A program made the position numbers and the translations under genes. From positions 15,106,531-15,170,530 of the forward strand of contig CM019708.1 of the NCBI GenBank assembly GCA_009760885.1: DNA of 64,000 bases. Reading direction: 5' to 3'. The stretch comes from Achatina immaculata (lineage: Eukaryota; Mollusca; Gastropoda; Stylommatophora; Achatinidae). The notes under the pieces are model-generated. The model had not been told where the DNA came from and ran no database searches. It saw nothing but the letters and a program-made list of their open reading frames with translations. This document shows, piece after piece, positions 56,301-64,000 of this stretch (the first letter of the stretch is position 1; every line of letters starts with the position of its first letter).

Positions 56301-59152
56301 TATTTCTGTCATGTGTTTTAATATTCTCAGATATTTGTATCATGTGTTTTCATATTCTCTGATATTTGTATCATAAGAAGTTTACTGAACATCTTCATGG
56401 CTGTTATTATTTTGTGATAAGTTTGTCACAGAGGAGGCTTGTTTAGGATGTTGTATGTTGAGAAAGGAATGGAAAAACTAATTATGTCAGTCTGCAAGAA
56501 CAGCGAAGAGCAGAACCTCTATCTTAATGCAAAGAAAACTAAATTGATGACAACTGACAAAACAAACAAGGCAACTGAAATATGTATCAATGAGGAAAAA
56601 CTGGAAGAAGTGGAGAGTTTTGAATATCTTGGATCGCTACTAACTAATAATGGAGATACAATGAGGGAAATTAAAAGGAGGACATCTATCGCTCTTCAGA
56701 AAGTAAAACAAATAAAGAATCTGTGGAGAGGAGCAGACAGAACCACAAAAATAAGATTTTTAAGGGCATGCATCTTTCCCATCACAACATATGCCTGTGA
56801 GACCTGGACACTTAACAAAACAACTGAGAAACACATAAATGCCTTTGAATGTAAATGCTACAGAAGAGTTCTCCAAATATCGTGGACACAAAAAAGAACA
56901 AATATATCTATACTACAAGAGCTTAATATTGAAGAAGGCTGGCTAGTGAAGAGGATTAAAGAGAGAAAACTGAAATATTTTGGACACATTAAACGTCATG
57001 ATAATTTAGAGAAGACCGTATTGGAAGGATACATAATGGGAAAAAGAAAGAGAGGAAGACCAAGGCAAAGATGGCTGCAAGACATCGTTGACGATCTGGA
57101 AATGGATGCAACAGCAGCAGGCCATCTTGCTCACAACCGAGAGGCCTACAGGAGTGCTGTTTGGGAGGCAAAGTTCAGCAAGGGACATGCAAATGAATGA
57201 ATGAATGTTGAGAAACATTTAAGAAAAAAAAAAACTGACCTACCTAATAATAGTTTTAACCATGTATTGCCTTTAGATTGTGAGGAGAAATGATGAAACA
57301 AATGTAAGAATATGTCAAGAGGGGACAGACAGTTTCAAATGCACTTTCTACACTTGCAGTAGTATAGTCTTTTTAGTAAAATTCATTATTTTATTTATTT
57401 GAATAAGAATTCCATAATTCATCAGATGCCAGAGTTTACTGTGATCACCATGAATGTTTTAAAAAACTTGGATTTTATTAAAAAATGTGATGTGTTTTAT
57501 TGACTTTCAGGGCTACAGTAGAATCCCAAAGTTGCTTTCATGCCATAGGATCTGTGTCATCAGGGGAGATAATTACTGTGGCTTGCGAAGTGTATTGCTT
57601 CAAGTGTTGGTGAATGGTCACAGGGTGACCAAACGTTGGTCAGGTATTATAGGAATCATGGACAGTCTTCATGATCTGTACAGTGATCAGAGTGTGGGAC
57701 TGTCAGGATGGACCTTTGCCAACAGACTTCCACATCACTGTAAGGACAGGCTTGCATCACTTTCCAAGTGTGCCCTCACCCTCTATGCAACAGTAAGTGT
57801 CACTGGATAGAAGCCATCCACTATGCTTATAGTTCATGAACAGTACAACAATATGGCTTCATTTCTGTTTACCATTCACATCCCATTTGCAGTGATGTAT
57901 ACAGCTTTACTTATCACTGAGCCATGCTTGCATATTTTCTGTGTACATTTTGTGAGTGAAATGAACCCACCAATTTTGTGAAAGATGAAGTTGATTAGAA
58001 ACTAAGTATAATTCTTTAACATGGGTGCTTGCATCTATTTGTGGATAAAAAACATACATGGGTTACATCAGTTCATATCATAAATTTAAGAAATGTTGGA
58101 TCTTTCTAAATACCTTGTATTTTAACTGACATTTTCTGTCCATAGGCCAATATTTTCCATTTATTTTTCACAGTTGTGAAGAGTTTCTTTGTGTTTTTTT
58201 ACATAATAAATGTTTTCCCTTTCATCCAAAACATTGAAACCTCTCTCTCAGTTTAAGGTAAATTGATTGAGAGAATTTTTTTTTTTCTGTTTAATGATAT
58301 AGCCAAAATAAAATGTTAAAAAACCACTTAAAATGAATAAATTTCATACAAACTTTCCTAGATTGAAGAAGTGTGCAACCTCCCTTCACAAGAAGAGCGG
58401 GAAAACCGCTCTATTGGTTTATTCAACACAAGTACAACTTTTGACCTTGAACTGATGGAAGGGTTAAAGATCATGATGCTGCTGACACTGGTAGAACTGA
58501 AGCAACAGATAAGTGATGGAGAGAATGTTCCATTGTTCGGACACCTGCTCTTTGCAAGAGACTCATCGGAAACAGTTTCTGCATTCTTGAAAAACCATCT
58601 GGACTGCGTCGGAGACACTGGTGGTTTAGAGCAGGTGGGTAGTTTAATGAATGTTTCAGTACCATGCCACACATTTGTTCTCATTTCCAGCTCAGTTTGT
58701 GTGAAGCCAAGTCATTCAGCTAATTCTCTACAGACATTCATACCTGCAGTAACTTCTGGAGAGTATAACATTAGAAAAGCCAACATGTATCAGTTTTAAA
58801 AAATAGAAACTTGTTTATTTATGTCTATCTCCTTCTCTTATCTTGTTTTCTTTCCTGTTTTGTTTTGTTTGTTTTATACTGAACTAAATCTGTGGCGTTA
58901 ATTCTGGTATTATATAATATATAATTTCAGTAGTAAAAGTGGCACATTTTTAAACATTTGCTGTTTGGTCTTTGTTAGATTGAGATGTGCCTCCTGGGAT
59001 ACACTCTGGGAGTGAAGATACGTGTCTTACGCCTCGCACAGAGTGGACAAGATGACTTTGACTGTGTGTTCCCAGAAGAAATGCCCTCAGACTGGCCAGA
59101 AGTGGGGCTGCTAGCTGAGGATGACCGGCATTATAATGTACCTCTCCTGTGA
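51586..59152 (+). CDS. OTULIN: OTULIN-family deubiquitinase, main gene body
   Basis: OTULIN is the OTU-fold cysteine protease that cleaves Met1-linked (linear) ubiquitin and opposes LUBAC in NF-kB-type innate immune signalling. Five exons join in frame: 51586-53314 (ends phase 1), 55506-55597, 57511-57792, 58362-58634 and 58979-59152 (stop TGA). Family landmarks in order are a DYAEQEWKGDT entry motif, the catalytic Cys in VIRGDNYCGLRSVL, LLFARDSSE, NHLDCVGDTGGLEQ, and the catalytic His and Asn in EDDRHYN just before the stop. All three catalytic residues are kept, unlike OTULINL, which lacks the Cys. The family domain (about 270 residues) is preceded by about 580 Ser-rich residues, far longer than the vertebrate N-terminus. 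The start is unresolved: ATG 51613, or upstream exons. No vertebrate-type C-terminal ETSL tail is present. Confidence 0.92.
51613..51636 (+). promoter_or_regulatory. Alternative translation start with N-myristoylation motif
   Basis: ATG with A at -3 and G at +4, the first ATG after the acceptor. It encodes MGNSQSKK, which fits the MGxxxS consensus with following basic residues. Use of this start would give an 840-residue protein without the upstream helix. Confidence 0.55.
54841..55003. mobile_element. 163 bp hAT-type MITE with 8 bp target-site duplication
   Basis: The left end is CAGAGGTTACCAAACTTTTT. The reverse complement of the right end is CAGTGATTACCAAAGAGC, so 12 of the first 14 bases match. 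Flanking octamers ATCTAAAG (54833-54840) and ATCAAAAG (55004-55011) agree at 7 of 8 bases. Terminal CA..G plus an 8 bp duplication fits hAT. The element is non-coding and sits in an intron of the OTULIN-like gene. Confidence 0.72.
55056..55370 (+). repeat. 40 bp pyrimidine-rich minisatellite, about 8 units
   Basis: Unit TCTGTGTCTGTTAATTACTT, CTTTCTGTTTATTTTTCTTG at 40 bp spacing, about 135 bp upstream of the 55506 acceptor. Confidence 0.94.
55506..55597 (+). CDS. OTULIN: OTULIN-like exon: OTU domain entry motif
   Basis: Acceptor CTTCCTCAG to donor GTAAGG. The 92 nt exon turns phase 1 into phase 0 and encodes TINIGLPLVISDYAEQEWKG then DTYKSRAIRE. The Y..EWKG(D/E)T pattern is shared with OTULIN and OTULINL at the start of the folded domain. 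Confidence 0.88.
55640..56185 (+). repeat. ~50 bp direct repeat split by a LINE insertion
   Basis: TGTCACAGTGATGAGATAAT, GTTATGTTTATATATTTAGG occurs at about 55632-55680 and starts again at 55681. The second copy is cut at 55703 by a LINE fragment and resumes at 56131. Confidence 0.82.
55701..56130 (-). mobile_element. LINE 3' end, inserted in intron, with 14 bp target duplication
   Basis: The minus strand encodes the same C-terminal region as 56775-57200 at roughly 95 percent identity (GRPRQRW-like, DIVDDLEMDA-like and AYRSAVWEAKF-like blocks) and ends in (ATTC)n. The flanks GATGAGATAATGTT occur at 55690-55703 and 56130-56143. It is a 5'-truncated insertion of about 430 bp. Small frameshifts are present. 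Confidence 0.88.
56430..57210 (+). mobile_element. LINE C-terminal fragment with open 253-residue frame
   Basis: The frame to 57200 encodes LYLNAKKTKLMTTDK, EEVESFEYLGSLLTNNGDTM, CIFPITTYACETWTLNKTTE, LKYFGHIKRHDNLEKTVLEG and KRKRGRPRQRWLQDIVDDLE, the region after the RT palm of RTE-like LINEs, through to its natural stop and an (GAAT)n tail. It lies in the intron before the catalytic-Cys exon of the OTULIN-like gene, in the same orientation as the gene. The open frame implies recent insertion. RT and endonuclease are missing. Confidence 0.9.
57511..57792 (+). CDS. OTULIN: OTULIN-like exon with catalytic Cys
   Basis: Acceptor TGACTTTCAG to donor GTAAGT, 282 nt, phase 0 to 0. It encodes VIRGDNYCGLRSVLLQVL, in which the Cys codon is 57577-57579 and the preceding Asp corresponds to the Asp before the OTULIN active-site Cys. 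The rest (HDLYSDQSVGLSGWTFANRL) is more divergent. Confidence 0.93.
58362..58634 (+). CDS. OTULIN: OTULIN-like exon: central OTU helices
   Basis: Acceptor ACTTTCCTAG to donor GTGGGT, 273 nt, phase 0 to 0. It encodes LMEGLKIMMLLTLVELKQQI, VPLFGHLLFARDSSETVSAF and NHLDCVGDTGGLEQ, matching conserved family helices. Confidence 0.92.
58979..59152 (+). CDS. OTULIN: OTULIN-like last exon with catalytic His and Asn
   Basis: The acceptor TTTGTTAG lies directly before ATTGAGATG. The exon encodes IEMCLLGYTLGVKIRVLRL, PSDWPEVGLLAEDDRHYNVP and LL then TGA. The His codon is 59129-59131 and the Asn two residues later completes the triad. The protein stops right after the motif. Confidence 0.93.
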   Translation: MEMCLLGYTLGVKIRVLRLAQSGQDDFDCVFPEEMPSDWPEVGLLAEDDRHYNVPLL

Positions 59153-60110
59153 TGAATCTCATTGCCTTCAACATTTTTGTTTCTGATGCTCCGGTTCCTG
59201 TTGTAATACTTGAACGAGTCTGAAGCTCACTTAGTTGTCATGCTTAGGGTGTGGGAAGTTACTGCTTCATATTTTCAACCCGGCTTACGGGGACTACTCA
59301 ACATTCGCCATTACATCTTTGGACTTGATCGATGATGGGATGTCTGACAAAGAGTTCAGTTAGGAGGTGCTTCTCAGTTTCCTGTATGGTCTGATTTTTT
59401 TTGTAACAAACAACATTAAAGTTTTTTCTATTATTGTTGTTATTAATTTGGGTAGGATGCTGTAATTGGAAGATGTGGAGGATGTAAAGATGATGGAAGT
59501 TGAGAAGACATACAAGTCTATGCAATGAGAAAAGCAAGGACAACAAAACAAACAAAAATAAATAAACGAACACCAAAATGCAACCTGTTGATTTGTAACT
59601 GCTGCTAATTTTTCTCTTAAAAGTTTTGTACGTCATTCTCTGCTTATGCCCTGTTGAAGCGTGTAGATTTCTCACAGTTTGAATTTTGCTATGTTGATTT
59701 TATGGCATTTCAGAAAGTGAGTTCTTTCATGCAGTATCTTCATGTAAAGTTAAGATTCAAGTCAGGCCGTGAACATGGCCCAGTATTGTACACAGGCTGG
59801 CAGAGTGTACAGAGATATAGAACAGCTGAAAGCTACTTACGCATATTGCCCTACTTGGAACAAAGGGAAAGAAAGAAGCCAGGAAGGCCAAAGATTTGAC
59901 ATGTTGTAAAGGTTCTTGTGAACTGTCTTAGAACTTGAACTTTGTGTCAGGTCTCAGTTGTCCACTTCTTAGGATATAAACCTTCATTAATATAATGTTA
60001 TCATTCTGTTAAGTTTATAGCTTCATGATAACATTAGAACATATTTTTCCTGTCAGTGTTTTGAACTTCATTAAAAAAGAAAATAAAATTATCAGATGTT
60101 GTATCCTTGG
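59153..60110 (+). other. Probable 3' UTR of the OTULIN-like gene
   Basis: It follows the stop at 59152. AATAAA hexamers lie at 59557-59566 and 60082-60087, either of which could direct cleavage. An 81-residue frame at 59654-59899 (ending ERKKPGRPKI) shows no recognisable family and is not called a gene. Confidence 0.5.
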
Positions 60111-60409
60111 AAGAATAACTGTATCCCTGCAGAAATATGTGGAAGAATAACTGTGCCAAAGAAGTGAATGATATCACTGTTATGATAGATATGGCCCCAC
60201 TGGTATTATCCCATTTATGTTTTATATGTGAATATCAATTGTTCCATCATAGTAGTTTTTCATAATTATAGTTTTCTTTTTGGGGCATGAGTAGGGCTAG
60301 TCTAATTGGTAAGGACCTTGGTATCACCTGAAGGTTGTATGTTTATGACCAGCTACTGACACCGTCTACCACAACCAGCTGTCAAGTTTGGCACCTGACA
60401 CATGAGAGT

Positions 60410-61235
60410 CAGATGATGGCAGTGAAGATATCACATGAGAGGTGATGGCAGCAAAGATACCACATGAGAATCAGATGATGACAGTGAAGATACCACATGA
60501 AAGTCAGGTGATGACAGCAGAGATACCACATGAGAGTCAGGTGATGACAGCAAAGATGCCACATGAGAGTCAGGTGATGACAGCAAAGATACCACATGAG
60601 AGTCAGGTGATGACAGCAGAGATACCACATGAAAGTCAGGTGATGACAGCAGAGATACCACATGAAAGTCAGGTGATGACAGCAGAGATGCCACATGAGA
60701 GTCAGGTGATGACAGCAAAGATGCCACATGAGATTCAGGTGATGACAGCAAAGATACCACATGAAAATCAGGTGATTGGGGTCAAGTTACCACATGAGAA
60801 TCGGTGATTGGAGGTCAAGTTACCACATGAGAATCAGGTGAAGGGGGTTAAGTTACCATGTGAGAATCAGGTGATGATAGTGAAACTTGTAATCTTTTAT
60901 ACATAATCTCACAGGATATACTCATCAAGGGTTTAAAAAAAAAAATTACCTGGATACTGTTAGCATGCATGTGTTAAATGCTTTGAAAATCAGGTGATGA
61001 TAGTGAAGATATCACATGAGAATCAGGTGATGGGGTCAAGATACCAGATGATAATCAGGTGATGGTGTCAGATTACCACAGAATCAGGTGGGGAGGGGGG
61101 TCAGGTTAGTATATGACAGTCGGGTGATGGGGGTCAAGTTACTACATGTTAGTCAAGTGATGGGGGTCAAGCTACTACATGTTAGTCAAGTGATGGGGGT
61201 CAAGCTACTACATGACAGTCAAGTGATGAGAGTCA
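60410..61235 (+). repeat. 33 bp minisatellite, about 11 good units then degenerate units
   Basis: Unit GATGACAGCAAAGATACCAC, ATGAGAGTCAGGT, with regular units to about 60780. Diverged versions (TGATTGGGGTCAAGTTACCA and similar) continue to about 61235 around a unique insert. The period is 11 codons, so spurious frames appear on both strands. Confidence 0.93.
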
Positions 61236-62735
61236 GTTTAATAGATAAGAGACCTCATCTGATTCCACAACAGGTGAATGAGAAAGTAAAAATCTTTTCT
61301 ATTCCTTATAAAACAGCAGTCAGGTTTGTTCCATGGCTTCATCCTATACAGTTACATACACCTTCCCCCAATGTGTTTTTCACAAGAATATTTATTTATA
61401 GAATTACTGAAGAAGGTTTAGTTTAGTGCAGTTTTGATGTGCTTTTTATGATTTTACTTTTAGTGTTGAGAACTTTTTTCTTGTAAGTTCTACATGACTC
61501 CATTAGCCCCAACAAGGGGCTATCTTCTTTTGTATTGTGATTTCATGAAAAGCTGCTTTGTCAGTAAAACAGTGCAAACTACGGTGATTGTATGTAACAC
61601 TGTGTGCTTAGCTATCTGAAATAGTGTGTACATTGATATCAGTGATAGTTTTTTTAAGTTCTTATTGTTAATTAACTGAACTGTAGCTATGTACTACATG
61701 GATCAACACAGAGTTTTGCGTGTTTGAGAAGCTAAAGTACCATAGTTCTTCCAGTTGTTTGCCAAGATCTGCAGAATTATATCTTGATTGTCATCACCTG
61801 ACATATCCAGGAAGCTTCGTTGGGGTGTGTTAGCCAGTCATATAAATATTTCTTATATGTTGTAGCCTGTATAGTCTTATTACGTTTTCTTAAGACAGTG
61901 GTGCATACTTTCCAGGTCATATGTGTAAATAATGTAGAGTTTTATCTTAGAGAACACACATAGGCAGCATGCTCCGTACATCTGAAGTTAATCACCAGAA
62001 AGACTCAGTGGGAGGAGGGGTGGGTGGGGGGAGGGGAGATAGCAGTCTGAAAAACAGAACTTGAGACAGTGAAATGAATGACAGACAGCAGCAACCCTGG
62101 AAGAGGTCTCTTACAAAATGAAAGCTTGGAGAGGCTTGAAGCTCCTCTTCTAACATTCTATTAGTAATAGCTTAAAACATCAAAGTCACTTTGTTCCATA
62201 GTCTTTCTGTAACTGTGGAAGTGATATATGACACCTGTTTATGAAGGATCTGAAGAGCAAGCAGTGGGTGAGATCAGGAGAAGATTACTGTGGCTCATGT
62301 TCATTTGCAGAACAAAGATAATAAGTAAGATGAACACCTGCATTGACCAGGACAACGTAACATAACATCTTATTTGTAGAATCAGCCTGGGGAGGTAGGG
62401 TAGGCCAACCAGTAGTTGCTAGCTGAGGTAACAGTGTCATCTCTCACTCGGTAATCTTTGTTGCCATCTCAACAAGGGGAACTTCCAGCAAGAGAACCAT
62501 GAGCCAGTCCAGTAATTTCAGCCATATCATAGCAGAGAAAGCTTGAAATATGAGGAACAGAAACTCTGACAGCTTGTTAAGTCAGCAGACAAGAGTGTGG
62601 TCAGCTTGCTACAGCAGCAGCTTTCATAGGAATACGAGACTTTGATGTTATGAGGGCTGTAATTTGAATCCACAGTAATGTTCATCTATGTCTCTTCACT
62701 GCCCTCCAGAATATCAGTCCTGTTTCTCTTAAAGG
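61236..62735. other. Unassigned DNA
   Basis: No gene is recognised. A short inverted pair GCCCC-AACAA-GGGGC lies at about 61505-61520. Confidence 0.4.
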
Positions 62736-63001
62736 GGGTGTCTGAGTGGTGAAGTGGTTAGTGCACTGGTATCTCATAGCGAAGGTTGGGGGTTTGAATC
62801 CGGCCGGAGGCACCCCAGTCACCCAGCTGTAAAAACAGATACCCGACTTCTTCTGGAGTTGAGGAAGGAAAGGCGGCCAGGCGTGATACTGACCATATCA
62901 CCCTCTAGTGTGCTGACAGGTCAAGGGAAATGTGGGCACTAACACCATATCCCTATGTGCCTCTAAGGCATGACAGGATTACCTTTACCTTTAACCTTTA
63001 A
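62736..63001 (+). mobile_element. tRNA-derived SINE, about 265 bp
   Basis: The head at about 62736-62818 looks like a tRNA. A GGGGTGT...GCACCCC acceptor stem can pair over 7 bp. An A-box-like TGAGTGGTGAAGTGGTTAGT and a B box GGTTTGAATCC are present at usual spacing. A 3' body follows (ACCCAGCTGTAAAAACAGAT, AAGGCGGCCAGGCG) that resembles conserved central domains of invertebrate SINEs. It ends in a TTACCTTTACCTTTAACC-type tail. The anticodon arm is poor, so it is not a tRNA gene. Confidence 0.75.
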
Positions 63002-64000
63002 GATGGGTGTGTACTTATCCCCGGATGTTGTGGTGTTGGCTGTTTATATCATTAGTGTGACAGGAGCTTATACACGTGCAAGCTTAAGAAAAGTTTTCAG
63101 CTTATGATACTGTGGTGGTAGTTGTCACTTTTTCTTTTTTTTGCTCATTCCTTTCTGTGTTTTAGTATTGGCATTAATATTAAAGAATTGTACATCAAGA
63201 TGACTGTATGCTATGTGGGCTTATATTATCAGTGTGATGTACCTAGTAGGTGTATGAAGTCTAGTTTTATTGCAGTGCACTTTTTTTAAAACAAATAACC
63301 ACACTGAACTAGCAGTTCTAATTATGCCATTCTGCAATGTTGGATATTTAGACCATTTAAACCACACTGTTATGCTGAATGTTAGACCAGTAAACAACAC
63401 TGTTATGTTGGATGTGTAGATCACTAGTTGAACTAGGCTTGGTTCTACAGCAGTGATTGCCATGGACCAGCCTAGGAGGTGCACAGACCAGCAAATAGAT
63501 TGACTTGACTACCATCTGAGTTCTCTTTTGTGCTTTGTTTTTCATGAAAGGTCTACAGCTTTTCTCAGCTCAGAAAGGAGGTTAACAGCTTAAAAAAAAA
63601 AAAAAAAGGTGAGGAAGCAGAGTTTTACAGCAAGAAGGATGACAATGCATATCCAGAAATGCGTGGACGTGGACCTTTCATAGTTCCAAAGTAAAAAATT
63701 GGAAATAGAAAGATAGACCCTAGTCTGGGTTAGAAGGAGAGCTTTTGTGTCTGCCTTAAATTTCTTTGAGTGCAGAGAGGTTTGTCTTACCAGATTTCAA
63801 CATGGTTTTTGTTTTTGTTTTGTTATGTAACTGGTTCTAATTTTAAGCATTGCTGATTTTATCGTAAAGATGAATGTATTTAAAGAATGCACAATAATAC
63901 CTGCAATAAAAATGATATGAAATGAGTTATTGTAAATGTTGGAATAGTCCAAGATTACACCACATGTGTTCAAGCACCAGTAAGTGTAATGTCTGTACTT
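63002..64000. other. Unassigned DNA
   Basis: An A run lies at 63592-63607, and an AATAAA hexamer at about 63904. A short repeated phrase (AACACTGTTATGYTG.ATGT) occurs twice near 63360-63415. No gene is recognised. Confidence 0.4.

Noticed and set aside
59654..59899. 81-residue frame ending in a basic KKPGRPKI stretch
   Set aside because: Lies in the probable 3' UTR, no recognised family and no splice support. The AT-hook-like GRP triplet alone is not enough.
60409..60807. Frames of 109-121 residues with 11-residue repeats on both strands
   Set aside because: Products of the 33 bp minisatellite downstream of the OTULIN-like gene.
62736..62818. Possible functional tRNA gene
   Set aside because: The acceptor stem and A/B boxes are present but the anticodon arm does not fold well, and a SINE body and tail follow directly.

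Overview
This is eukaryotic, repeat-rich, AT-leaning DNA with split genes. It has GT-AG introns with polypyrimidine tracts, AATAAA signals, many non-LTR retrotransposon fragments, mariner and hAT elements, a Penelope-like element and many minisatellites. The repeat mix and an OTULIN-family gene suggest a lophotrochozoan, most likely a mollusc. This is an inference from family knowledge. No species marker such as rRNA or mitochondrial sequence is present.

Only one cellular gene is recognisable: a plus-strand OTULIN-family deubiquitinase (linear-ubiquitin OTU protease). Its well-supported exons lie at 51586-53314, 55506-55597, 57511-57792, 58362-58634 and 58979-59152, and their reading phases fit exactly. 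The catalytic Cys is in an RGDNYC motif at 57577 and the catalytic His/Asn are in DDRHYN at 59129. The family domain follows a long Ser-rich, probably disordered region encoded by one 1.7 kb exon. Two small exons about 24 kb upstream (26913-27033 and 27617-27777) encode an N-terminal segment with one transmembrane helix and end in the phase that the 51586 acceptor needs. Joined, they would give a membrane-anchored protein of about 943 residues. Alternatively, translation may start at a strong-context ATG inside the 51586 exon (51613), giving an MGNSQSKK N-terminus that fits the N-myristoylation consensus. The two upstream exons are present twice, in an apparently exact 1195 bp tandem duplication.

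Layout. 0-9 kb: LINE fragments on both strands and two mariner copies. 9-12 kb: unassigned DNA and a 46 bp minisatellite. 12.3-16.4 kb: a nearly complete minus-strand LINE with a duplicated reverse-transcriptase palm, followed by a 305 bp hAT-type MITE. 17.8-22.2 kb: a 1.68 kb tandem duplication ending in a 37 bp minisatellite. 22.9-26.2 kb: 45 bp and 69 bp arrays. 26.8-29.8 kb: duplicated exons 1-2, ending in a 13 bp array. 30.2-31.3 kb: a purine-rich tract. 31.8-35.0 kb: a hAT transposon with terminal repeats and a likely target-site duplication. 36-49 kb: mariner, LINE, Penelope and inverted-repeat relics plus minisatellites. 51.3-60.1 kb: the OTULIN-like gene, whose introns carry a hAT MITE and two inverted LINE 3' ends. 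60-64 kb: a 33 bp repeat and a tRNA-derived SINE.
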